A DNA stretch of 64,000 nt, taken from contig NZ_JNYZ01000019.1 of NCBI RefSeq assembly GCF_000717335.1, forward strand, positions 124,001 through 188,000, read 5' to 3'. This stretch comes from Amycolatopsis jejuensis (lineage in GTDB: Bacteria > Actinomycetota > Actinomycetes > Mycobacteriales > Pseudonocardiaceae). Below, in pieces: positions 40,765 through 47,803 of this stretch (its first letter is position 1; each line of letters starts with the position of its first letter). The position numbers were made by a program, and so were the translations under genes. The notes below the pieces were generated by a model. The model made no database searches, was not told the DNA's origin, and was given only the letters and a program-made list of their open reading frames with translations.

Positions 40765-41998
40765 CGCTCATCATCGCCTTCCACATCGCGTACGCCTCGC
40801 GCATCCCGGACTCGTCGGTGACCTGCGAGACGCGATCCCCGTTGCCGTCCAGCGACTCGCGCTTGAGCCCGCGGTTGAGCAGGATCGGCAGCTCCGGGCC
40901 ACCGGCCGCACCGCGCTGCACGCGGTCCCACGCCTCCGAATCGTCCGGCGTGCCGAACCCGAACGGGCCCTGGAAGTGCTCGTGCATGCGCATCCGCTGG
41001 CGGTTGACCGACTCCGGGCCGCCGTCGAGCCCGATCGCGACGTGCCGGATCTCCGTCTCGGCCACCGAAATCGGGCGCAGCACCCGCAGGAACGACACCG
41101 ACAGCGACACGTTCGGGAACAGGTTCAGGTTGAACCCGCAGCCGTGCAGCGCCCGGATCATCCGCCGTACCTCCGCTGGCTCGTACTCCTCGGCCAGCTC
41201 GGCGGCAAGATCGGCGAATCGTTCCGGCAACGGCTCGCCGTCATCGACGTCGAGATCCTTCTGGCCCGGCACCATCAGCGCGACGCTGTGCCCGTTGCCC
41301 AAGGCCCGCACGACCGCGTTCTCGTCGGTCATGAACGACAGCATGCCCGCGGTCTCGGCGTCGACCGAGGCCATGAACGAGCGGTGCACGATCGGGAAGT
41401 GGTACGCGTCGGTGGTGTTCTCCAGCTGGATCTTCCAGTTGCCCTTGAAGCGGAACCGGTGCTCCCCCAGCGTTTTCACCGGGTATCCCGCGCCCTGCTT
41501 GAGGAAGAGGTCGATCCAGTACCGCGCCTTGCCGAGGAACTCCTCCAGCGGCTGCACGCCGGGGTTCAGCGAGGCGAACACCAATCCCCCGTAAGTGGCG
41601 ACCTTCAGCCGCTTCAGGGGCAGGTCCTTCTTCTCCAGCACGTCCTCGTAGCCCTCGGGATACGGGACACCGCGCAGCGAACCGTCCAAAGTGTACGACC
41701 AGGCGTGGTACGGGCAGGTGAACCCGTTTCCGTTGCCCCGCGGGGTTTCGCACACGCTGGCGCCGCGATGCCGGCACCGGTTGACGAGCACGTTGATCCC
41801 GCCGCGGCGGTCACGGGTCACGATCACCGGCTGGGTGCCGACCGTGGCCGTCTTGTAGTCGCCCGCGTTCGCGATCTCGCTCTCGTGCGCCACCCACACC
41901 CACGTGCGGTGGAAGATGCGCTCCATCTCGCGGTCGAAGAGCTCCGGGTCGGTGTAGAGCGCGACGTCGAAGCGGTCGTGGTCGACGAGCGCACTCAT
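40754..41998 (-). CDS. iacC: Rieske dioxygenase alpha subunit (IacC-like)
   Basis: A 414-residue oxygenase. The Rieske [2Fe-2S] ligands are C75-H77 and C95-H98. The mononuclear iron site has H200 and H205, with the bridging D197 (NTTDAYHFPIVH). ATG 41998 overlaps the upstream iacB-like stop by 4 bp. In the iac pathway this enzyme, with IacD and IacF, opens dioxindole-3-acetate on the way to catechol. The sequence alone shows a benzoate/anthranilate-type dioxygenase; the iac call rests on gene order. Confidence 0.9.
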   Translation of the reverse strand: MSALVDHDRFDVALYTDPELFDREMERIFHRTWVWVAHESEIANAGDYKTATVGTQPVIVTRDRRGGINVLVNRCRHRGASVCETPRGNGNGFTCPYHAWSYTLDGSLRGVPYPEGYEDVLEKKDLPLKRLKVATYGGLVFASLNPGVQPLEEFLGKARYWIDLFLKQGAGYPVKTLGEHRFRFKGNWKIQLENTTDAYHFPIVHRSFMASVDAETAGMLSFMTDENAVVRALGNGHSVALMVPGQKDLDVDDGEPLPERFADLAAELAEEYEPAEVRRMIRALHGCGFNLNLFPNVSLSVSFLRVLRPISVAETEIRHVAIGLDGGPESVNRQRMRMHEHFQGPFGFGTPDDSEAWDRVQRGAAGGPELPILLNRGLKRESLDGNGDRVSQVTDESGMREAYAMWKAMMSDDS

Positions 41999-42348
41999 CC
42001 GCGCACCTCGGCCGACCGCCCGATCCGGGCTTCGATCCGCGCGTACTTCCACAGCGCGTGCTCGCCCACCCGCACCGTGCGCAGCAGGTTGCAGGCCGCG
42101 CCGACGGTCGGCTGGTCGGCGACGTCGGCCAGCAGGTACGCGGTCCACGGCCAGCTCCCGGACGGACCCACCTGGTGCACGTCGTCGTCGAGGCTGCCGA
42201 TCACGGTCACGCCGTCGAGCCCGCCCAGCTCGGACATGAACTGCCCGAACCCGGCCCACACCTGCCCGCTCTGGTCGAGCGGAAGGTCGAAGAAGTTCTG
42301 GTTGATCCCGATGCAGAACAGCACGCGAAGAGGGGTTGCCTCGGCCAT
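41995..42348 (-). CDS. iacB: Small IacB-like protein
   Basis: A 117-residue protein without a recognised catalytic motif (LRVLFCIGINQNFFDLPLDQ; GSWPWTAYLLADV; LWKYARIEARIG). It has a small alpha/beta, ferredoxin-like look, as in EthD/monooxygenase-type small proteins. It lies between the IacA-like and IacC-like genes, exactly where iacB is found in known clusters. The function of IacB is still unclear. It overlaps iacC by 4 bp. Confidence 0.72.
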   Translation of the reverse strand: MAEATPLRVLFCIGINQNFFDLPLDQSGQVWAGFGQFMSELGGLDGVTVIGSLDDDVHQVGPSGSWPWTAYLLADVADQPTVGAACNLLRTVRVGEHALWKYARIEARIGRSAEVRG

Positions 42349-42373
42349 CGAAGCTCCTTTGCTCGTATGGGGA

Positions 42374-43486
42374 TTACAGGAATCCGGGGGCCGCGGGCAG
42401 GCCCATCATCACCGCGCCCGCACTGTCGTACATTCCGCTCGAAAGGAAGGCGTGCTGGGTCACGACCGAGGCGTCACGCAGGTAACGCTGCAACGGATGG
42501 TCGTGGTAGATCGCGACCGTCCCGGAAAGCCCATACGCCGCTTGGACAGCCGCCAGCCCGGCTTCGGCGGTGTGCGCGGCGGCCAGGCGCAGGGTCGCCT
42601 TCTGCCGATCGGTTGGTTCCTTGCCCGCGACGATGTCGGCGTACACCTCGTCGGTGATCTCGTAGAAGAACGCGCGCGCGGACCGCAAGCCGGCCTCGGC
42701 CTTCGCCGCACCGATCCGGTAGTACGCGCGGTCGGCGAGCCGTGGCGCACCGGTGATCCCGGCGCGGCCCGCGCCCACCCGCAGCACGTGGTCGAGCGCG
42801 GCCCGGCCGATGCCGAGGTTCACCGCCGCGAGCACCTGCGCGGCGTAGGCGAGCGGCGGGTAGCGGAACAGCCGGTCGTCGACGGTCGGCGGGCCGCCGC
42901 GGACGAACGTGTCCTCCTCGGGGACGAACACGTCCTCGACGACGATGTCGTGGCTGCCGGTGCCTTCGAGCCCCACGACGTCCCAGTTCTCGACGATCCG
43001 GACCTGGTCGGCCCGCAGCACCGCGGTCCGCGGCTTCCCGCCCACGTCACCGGTTCCGATGCCCACGCCGATCACGTCGGCCGCCTTGCAGCCGCTCGAG
43101 AACTTCCAGTGCCCGCTCACCCGGTAGCCGCCCTTGACCCGGACGGCCGGCTGCACCGGGAACAGCGCACCGGCGAACACGAGGTCGGGACCGTCGGCGT
43201 ACAGCCGGGCGATGGTGTCCGGCGGGAGTGCGCTGAGGTAGAACCCGGACGAGCCGAAGCTGGCCACCCAGCCGGTCGATCCGTCGACCTCGGAAATCCG
43301 CTCGACGAGGTGCAGGAACTCGCTCGGCGGCAGCTGGGTCCCGCCGACGAAGGCGGGCGTCGCCGCCCGGTACATCCCGATCTTCTTCAGATCGTCGATG
43401 ACGTCACGCGGCACGAACCGGTCGGCCGCGAATTCCTCACGCCGTTTCGCCACCTGCTCCAGCACGTCGTCCAGGGTCGGATCCAT
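42374..43486 (-). CDS. iacA: Flavin-dependent indoleacetate monooxygenase (IacA-like)
   Basis: A 370-residue protein with the acyl-CoA dehydrogenase/HpaB-like group D monooxygenase fold: FVGGTQLPPSEFLHLVERIS, SGHWKFSSGC, GTGSHDIVVEDVFVPEE and YGLSGTVAIYHDHPLQRYLRD. IacA starts indoleacetate breakdown by oxidising the indole ring with reduced flavin from IacG. ATG 43486 is chosen because AAGGAGGT precedes it; an upstream in-frame start is weaker. It heads the iacABCDEFH operon. Confidence 0.87.
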   Translation of the reverse strand: MDPTLDDVLEQVAKRREEFAADRFVPRDVIDDLKKIGMYRAATPAFVGGTQLPPSEFLHLVERISEVDGSTGWVASFGSSGFYLSALPPDTIARLYADGPDLVFAGALFPVQPAVRVKGGYRVSGHWKFSSGCKAADVIGVGIGTGDVGGKPRTAVLRADQVRIVENWDVVGLEGTGSHDIVVEDVFVPEEDTFVRGGPPTVDDRLFRYPPLAYAAQVLAAVNLGIGRAALDHVLRVGAGRAGITGAPRLADRAYYRIGAAKAEAGLRSARAFFYEITDEVYADIVAGKEPTDRQKATLRLAAAHTAEAGLAAVQAAYGLSGTVAIYHDHPLQRYLRDASVVTQHAFLSSGMYDSAGAVMMGLPAAPGFL

Positions 43487-43593
43487 CGGCCGGACCTCCT
43501 TGCGTCGCTTGATCACCGCCGTCTTGCTACGACGCTAGGCAGGACGGTGCAGCGCGACAATCGGGAGTTTCCCCCGGCAGCTAAGGAAATTAC
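43487..43593 (-). promoter_or_regulatory. Promoter region of the iacA operon
   Basis: This 107-bp gap follows the kinase gene and precedes iacA. It holds GGTAATTTCCTTAG on the minus strand (43585-43572), faintly like FixJ-type boxes, and GGGA/TCCC symmetry just beyond it. A FixJ-family regulator is encoded nearby. The elements are seen only as weak motifs and are not proof of binding. Confidence 0.3.
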
Positions 43594-45087
43594 CTACTTG
43601 CCGGAGGCGTCGTCCGCCGGGGAAAGCGGCAGCTCGAACGCGAAAATCGCGCCGTGCGGCGAATTCTCCCGCGCGGAGATGCGGCCGTGGTGCCGCGAAA
43701 TGATCCGCTGGCTCAGCGCGAGCCCGATGCCGCTGCCGTGCGGTTTCGACGTGAACACGCCGTCGAAGATCCGGCCGTCCGGGAATGCGGTGATGCCCTG
43801 TCCCCGGTCCAGCACCGAAACCTCGGCGGAGGTACCGGTGACCCGGGTGCGGATCTCGACCGAGCGCTGCCCGAGCGGCCAGCGGGCCATCTCGTCGATC
43901 GCGTTGAAGCCGAGGTTGAGCACGACCTGCCCGATCAGCACCCGCTCGCACCGCACCGGAAGCGGTTCGGCGGACGGGAACACCTGCAGGTCGACGGAAT
44001 GCCCGCGAGCGCGTACGTCCAGCAGATACCGGCACTCCCCGACGATGTCGTTCAGGTCGGCGCACTGCATGGACTGCTCGAGCCGCACGACGAACTGGCG
44101 CAGGCTGGTGAGGATCTGGGTCGCCCGGTCGAGCTGGGCTTTGGCGCTGTCCAGTCCCCACACCACTTTCTCGTGGCCCGCCCCGGTCAGCCGGCCGCGC
44201 GCGCCTTCGAGGAAGTTGGCCGCCGCGGACAGCGGCTGGGCGACCTCGTGCGCGATCGCCATCGCCATGTCGCCCATGGCGTTGTACCGCGCGAGGTAGT
44301 CGAGGTGCGCCACGTCCTGGCGGTGCAGCTCCTCGGCCTCGACCCGCTCGGTGATGTCGTGGAACAGCAGCAGATGCCCGTGCAGATCGCTTTCGAGGTC
44401 GAGATACTGGCAGCTCGCCGAGTACCACCGCGCGGTGCCGTCCGGCGTGACGAGCCGGTAGCGCGACCGCTGCACCGGCGCCCCGCGCGAGGTGCTGGCG
44501 AGCTGCTGGTCCAGCAGCCGGCGCGTGGGCGGGTCGCAGAAATCGCGGAAATCGGCCCCGCCGAGGTGCTCGACGTCCACGTGCAGCAGCCGGGCCGCCG
44601 ACTCACTCGCGAACTCGACCACCGCGGCCTCGTCGAGGACCACGATCCCCTCGGCCAGGTTCTGCAGGAACGCCCGCAGCCTGCCCTCGGTGCGGAACAG
44701 GTCGCGCTGGATCTCCTTCTCCTGCGCGATGTCCCGGAACTGGCTCAGCACCACCGTCCGCGACCGCAGGGCCACCCGGATCGCGATCGCCTCGGTCAGG
44801 ATTTCTTCGCCGGTGCGGGTGCGCGTGCACCATTCGATCGCGCTCACGCCGTGCTCGACGGCCCGCTGCAGCCACGCCAGGCCCATCTCGCGGCTGTACT
44901 GCGGCGCCCGGCCGCTCATGTCCGACGCGGTGAGCGGTTTCAGCTCGTCCAGCGTGAACCCGAGGAAATCGCAGGCGGCCTGGTTGGCCCAGAGGATGGC
45001 CTTGGTTTCGGCATCGTGCACGATCACGCAGTACTTCAGCGAATCGACCAGGTCCCGGTAGTCGGCAGGCGCGATCTCGTCGTCCAC
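43594..45087 (-). CDS. PAS-domain histidine kinase of the iac locus
   Basis: A 497-residue soluble sensor kinase. Two PAS domains cover about 8-125 and 135-260 (YCVIVHDAETKAILWANQAACDFLG; GIVVLDEAAVVEFASESAARLL). The phosphorylated His is near residue 280 in AMAIAHEVAQPLSAAANF. The ATPase domain has the N box (LNLGFNAIDEM), G1 (DRGQGI) and G2 (GSGIGLALSQRI). No membrane helix is seen, so it should sense a cytoplasmic signal, likely an aromatic ligand, as in StyS/TodS-type kinases. GTG 45087 follows GAGGAG, just after the response regulator stop. Confidence 0.9.
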   Translation of the reverse strand: MDDEIAPADYRDLVDSLKYCVIVHDAETKAILWANQAACDFLGFTLDELKPLTASDMSGRAPQYSREMGLAWLQRAVEHGVSAIEWCTRTRTGEEILTEAIAIRVALRSRTVVLSQFRDIAQEKEIQRDLFRTEGRLRAFLQNLAEGIVVLDEAAVVEFASESAARLLHVDVEHLGGADFRDFCDPPTRRLLDQQLASTSRGAPVQRSRYRLVTPDGTARWYSASCQYLDLESDLHGHLLLFHDITERVEAEELHRQDVAHLDYLARYNAMGDMAMAIAHEVAQPLSAAANFLEGARGRLTGAGHEKVVWGLDSAKAQLDRATQILTSLRQFVVRLEQSMQCADLNDIVGECRYLLDVRARGHSVDLQVFPSAEPLPVRCERVLIGQVVLNLGFNAIDEMARWPLGQRSVEIRTRVTGTSAEVSVLDRGQGITAFPDGRIFDGVFTSKPHGSGIGLALSQRIISRHHGRISARENSPHGAIFAFELPLSPADDASGK

Positions 45088-45096
45088 GGTGACTCC

Positions 45097-45762
45097 TCAG
45101 CCAGGGAGCTCGACGCCGAGCTGGAGCACGTCACGGACCAGCTGGGCGACCGTTTCCGCACCGGTCTTTTCGCGGGCCCGCGCGCGGTGCACGTCGACCG
45201 TCTTCACGCTGATCCCGAGCCGGGTGGCGATGCGCTTGCTCGACATCCCGTCGACGACCAGCCGCACGATCTCGAGCTCGCGCGGCGTGAGCCGGGCCAG
45301 CCGCTCCTGCAGCTCCCGGACCTCGGCCGCGCGGGCGAACCGTTCGCGCGCCGTGCGCAATGCGCCCTGCACCACCTCGATCATGTGCTGCGGATCGTAG
45401 GGCTTGGGCAGGAAATCGAGCGCGCCCTTCTGCAACGCCCGCACCGACATGCGGATGTCGCCGTGCGCGGACACGAACACGATCGGGATCACCGACCCCG
45501 CCGAGGACAGGTGCTCCTGCAGCTCGAACCCGCCGATCTCGGGCATCCGCACGTCGAGCACGAGACACGCCGGGACGGTCCCCAGGTCGGCGTCCAGGAA
45601 CTCCCGCACACTCCCGAAACACCGCGAGGCGACCCCGACCGACTCCAGCAGCCAGGCGAGCGAAGTGCAGAGCTCACTGTCGTCGTCCACGATGTAGACG
45701 ACGCCGTCCTCGGTTGCGGGCTCGATCGCGGTCACCTCATCACTCGCCGTCACTCGCTCCAT
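45097..45762 (-). CDS. FixJ/StyR-type response regulator of the iac locus
   Basis: A response regulator of about 221 residues. The receiver domain has the acidic pocket D26-D27-D28, the phospho-Asp D70 (LVLDVRMPE) and the Lys in DFLPKPYD. The C-terminal LuxR HTH reads LTPRELEIVRLVVDGMSSKRIATRLGISVKTVDVHRARA. ATG 45762, inside the end of the small upstream gene, is the working start; GTG 45753 overlaps the upstream stop (GTGA) and is also possible. It probably turns on iac and ring-cleavage operons. Confidence 0.9.
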   Translation of the reverse strand: MERVTASDEVTAIEPATEDGVVYIVDDDSELCTSLAWLLESVGVASRCFGSVREFLDADLGTVPACLVLDVRMPEIGGFELQEHLSSAGSVIPIVFVSAHGDIRMSVRALQKGALDFLPKPYDPQHMIEVVQGALRTARERFARAAEVRELQERLARLTPRELEIVRLVVDGMSSKRIATRLGISVKTVDVHRARAREKTGAETVAQLVRDVLQLGVELPG

Positions 45763-46007
45763 GCGGCGTCGGCAGTCCAGTACTCGCTGCCGTCGGCACT
45801 GATCCCGCGCCGCCACGGCGAAGTGCGGTGCAACCCCGGTTCGTGCCGCGCCGTCGCCACGTCCGCACCGTCCGGACCGACCTCCTCGGCGGGCCAGTGC
45901 ACCCAGTTGAGCTCGCGGCCACCCGGGTCGTGCACGAACAGGTCGACGTGCCGCCAGCCGTACTCGTGCGTGTCGGCGTAACAGGTCATCGACAGGATCC
46001 GGCTCAT
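45750..46007 (-). CDS. Small protein of unknown function in the iac regulatory operon
   Basis: An 85-residue, acidic, Trp- and His-rich protein (YGWRHVDLFVHDPGGRELNWVHWPAEE). I do not recognise a family. It is very likely real: it overlaps the SnoaL-like gene before it (ATGA at 46007-46004) and the response regulator after it, and has no competing gene. A small-molecule or partner-protein binding role is possible but not shown. Confidence 0.7.
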   Translation of the reverse strand: MSRILSMTCYADTHEYGWRHVDLFVHDPGGRELNWVHWPAEEVGPDGADVATARHEPGLHRTSPWRRGISADGSEYWTADAAWSE

Positions 46008-46438
46008 CCGCCCAGCTCCGCCCTGAAGAGGCGGCAGGTGCCGAACCGGGAGATCAGGGCGTCCGGCCCGGCCGTGCGGAACTCGACGTCGAGCCGGGCC
46101 ACCATCACCTCGGCACGGCCGTCGGCGTAGGACGACAACTGCTGCATCTGCCAGCTCCCTTCCGCCGTGTCCCCGGATACGGCGACCCTACCCGGAAAAA
46201 GGAGGTGCACGTTGCGCACGAGCGGATTTTCCGCCGACTGATAACCGAAGAGCATCTTCACGATCGCGTCGCGGCCCTGGGTACTGCCGAACCGCTGCGC
46301 GTACTCGGCGCCGGTGCCTTCCCAGATCGCGTCCTCGGTGAAAAGCGCGCCCAGCGCGGATTCCGTGCGCTCCGGCGACGGCTCGTCGCAGAGCCGGAGG
46401 TACCGGGTCAGGGTTTCCACTGCACGTTCGCCGGTCAT
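46004..46438 (-). CDS. SnoaL/NTF2-like protein of the iac locus
   Basis: A 144-residue NTF2-fold protein (LFTEDAIWEGTGAEYAQRFGSTQGRDAIVKML; GDTAEGSWQMQQLSSYADGRAEVMVARLDVEF). Known iac clusters contain an accessory gene, iacI, of this kind, which may help an intermediate to convert. ATG 46438 has GGAGGGG upstream. It begins the operon that also encodes the small protein, the response regulator and the kinase. Confidence 0.8.
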   Translation of the reverse strand: MTGERAVETLTRYLRLCDEPSPERTESALGALFTEDAIWEGTGAEYAQRFGSTQGRDAIVKMLFGYQSAENPLVRNVHLLFPGRVAVSGDTAEGSWQMQQLSSYADGRAEVMVARLDVEFRTAGPDALISRFGTCRLFRAELGG

Positions 46439-46532
46439 CGTCGTCACCCCTCCACTATCGGCGGGGGTCCGGCGGGGCGTCCATTGGCAGAGTGCCCAGG
46501 GACGGTAAAGAAGTCCCCTATCCGACGAGCGG

Positions 46533-46564
46533 ATTGCCGACACGGCCGTCCGGTTGTCGGCAAT
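46533..46564. promoter_or_regulatory. Dyad upstream of the flavin reductase gene
   Basis: ATTGCCGAC (46533-46541) and GTCGGCAAT (46556-46564) are perfect 9-bp arms with a 14-bp spacer, in the 183-bp gap between divergent operons. Equal-length arms and promoter position suggest an operator for the iac response regulator. A hairpin is the alternative. Confidence 0.4.
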
Positions 46565-46621
46565 ATCCGGCCACCGCGATCGTGCCTAAGGTCGGTGGCA
46601 GCGGACACCGGAGGGTTCACC

Positions 46622-47122
46622 ATGACGCAGACCGCAGTGAGCAGGCGTGCCTTTCGCGATGCGATGGCCCGGCTGCCGGCCGCAGTGAACATCCTGACCA
46701 CGGACGGCCCGTACGGCCGGTGCGGGATCACGGTCAGCGCAGTGTGCTCGGTGACCGACACGCCGCCGACAGTGCTGGTGTGCGTGAACCGCAGCAGTTC
46801 CAGCCATCCGGTCTTCGTCGGCAACGGCCGGGTGTGCCTGAACGTCCTCACCGGCCGCGGCGCCCAGCTCGCGGTGCACTTCTCCGGCGCGACGAAAACC
46901 CCGATGGACGACCGCTTCGCGTGGGACATCTGGGATCGCACCGCGGAACAGCCCGTCCTGCGCGAAGCTCAGGTGGCCGCCGTCGGGACCATCTGCGACC
47001 GCAAGGAAATCGGCTCGCACACGGTGCTGTTCGTGCAGATCGAGCACATGACGACGCGCGCGGAGGTGGACAGCCTGGTGTACGTGAACCGGCAGTTCCA
47101 CCGGATTCTCGGCCACAGCTGA
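46622..47122 (+). CDS. iacG: Flavin reductase (IacG-like)
   Basis: A 166-residue short-chain flavin reductase of the HpaC/NADH:FMN type (FRDAMARLPAAVNILTTDGP; GITVSAVCSVTDTPPTVLVCVNRSS; FCH-like SGATKTP). It would supply reduced flavin to the IacA monooxygenase. The ATG follows GGAGGGTTCACC. It is transcribed away from the regulatory operon, with shared promoter DNA between. In other iac loci iacG lies in the main operon, so the placement is different here. Confidence 0.85.
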   Translation: MTQTAVSRRAFRDAMARLPAAVNILTTDGPYGRCGITVSAVCSVTDTPPTVLVCVNRSSSSHPVFVGNGRVCLNVLTGRGAQLAVHFSGATKTPMDDRFAWDIWDRTAEQPVLREAQVAAVGTICDRKEIGSHTVLFVQIEHMTTRAEVDSLVYVNRQFHRILGHS

Positions 47123-47123
47123 T

Positions 47124-47717
47124 TCACCCGGACATCTTCGCCACCAGCGCCAATCCCCGCTCTGCCCAGGCGATTTCCGTCCGGGCACGCTCGGCCATGC
47201 CTTCGTACACGTGCACCTTGTACGCCACGATCGCCTCGTGCCCGGACTCCGGCGCACCCGCGAGCCGCTTGCGGAGCAGTTCCGGTTCCCGGGCCCGCAG
47301 CAGCTCCGCGTGCCGTTCCCAGCGCCGCAGCTGCTCCTCATGGCAGGCCCGGTGCACCTCGAACTGGCGGCGGACCACGTCCGGTTCCGGATACTCGAAG
47401 TACGACGCCTTCAGGTAGGCCGCGTCCCGGAACCGTTGCGGCTCCTCGACTTCCGACGCCCAGCGGCGCAGCTCCCGCTCCCCGGCCGCGGTGAGCCGGT
47501 AGGCGCGCTTGACCGCCTTCGTGCCCCGGAGCTGCTCGTCCGCGGCCACGAGCTCCTCGCGTTCGAGTTTCCGCAGCTCCGTGTAGATCTGCGGATGCGG
47601 GGCGTGCCAGATCTGGCTGGCCGACTGGTCGAACTGCTTGGCCAGCTCGTAGCCCGTCATCGGCCCGGCGTCGAGCACGGCCAGCAGAGCGTGGCGAAGG
47701 GACATCCGGTCCTCCAT
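47124..47717 (-). CDS. PadR-family transcription repressor
   Basis: A 197-residue PadR regulator. The N-terminal winged helix is typical (LLAVLDAGPMTGYELAKQFDQS...WHAPHPQIYTELRKLEREELV), followed by a C-terminal Vir-type helical domain. It is divergent from an MFS exporter at 47804, and a palindrome with the PadR-like ATGT/ACAT arms overlaps their promoter. It probably represses the exporter until a phenolic or drug ligand binds. Confidence 0.9.
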   Translation of the reverse strand: MEDRMSLRHALLAVLDAGPMTGYELAKQFDQSASQIWHAPHPQIYTELRKLEREELVAADEQLRGTKAVKRAYRLTAAGERELRRWASEVEEPQRFRDAAYLKASYFEYPEPDVVRRQFEVHRACHEEQLRRWERHAELLRAREPELLRKRLAGAPESGHEAIVAYKVHVYEGMAERARTEIAWAERGLALVAKMSG

Positions 47718-47719
47718 TT

Positions 47720-47741
47720 ATGTATCTACATACGTAAACAT
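47720..47741. promoter_or_regulatory. PadR operator palindrome
   Basis: ATGTATCTACAT (47720-47731) is a dyad with perfect ATGTA/TACAT arms, and another ACAT follows at 47738-47741. PadR proteins bind ATGT-spacer-ACAT elements. It lies just before the -35 of the MFS gene, so binding would block that promoter. Confidence 0.55.
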
Positions 47742-47770
47742 TGACATACTTTGACGCCCGCCGCTAGCGT
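47741..47770 (+). promoter_or_regulatory. Probable promoter of the MFS exporter gene
   Basis: TTGACA (47741-47746) matches the primary-sigma -35 perfectly. TAGCGT (47765-47770) is an acceptable actinobacterial -10, 18 nt away. Transcription would start about 27 nt before ATG 47804. The PadR palindrome overlaps its upstream side. Confidence 0.55.
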
Positions 47771-47803
47771 ACGGCCGCCTCGATCCTCGACGATCGGAAT
47801 TCC

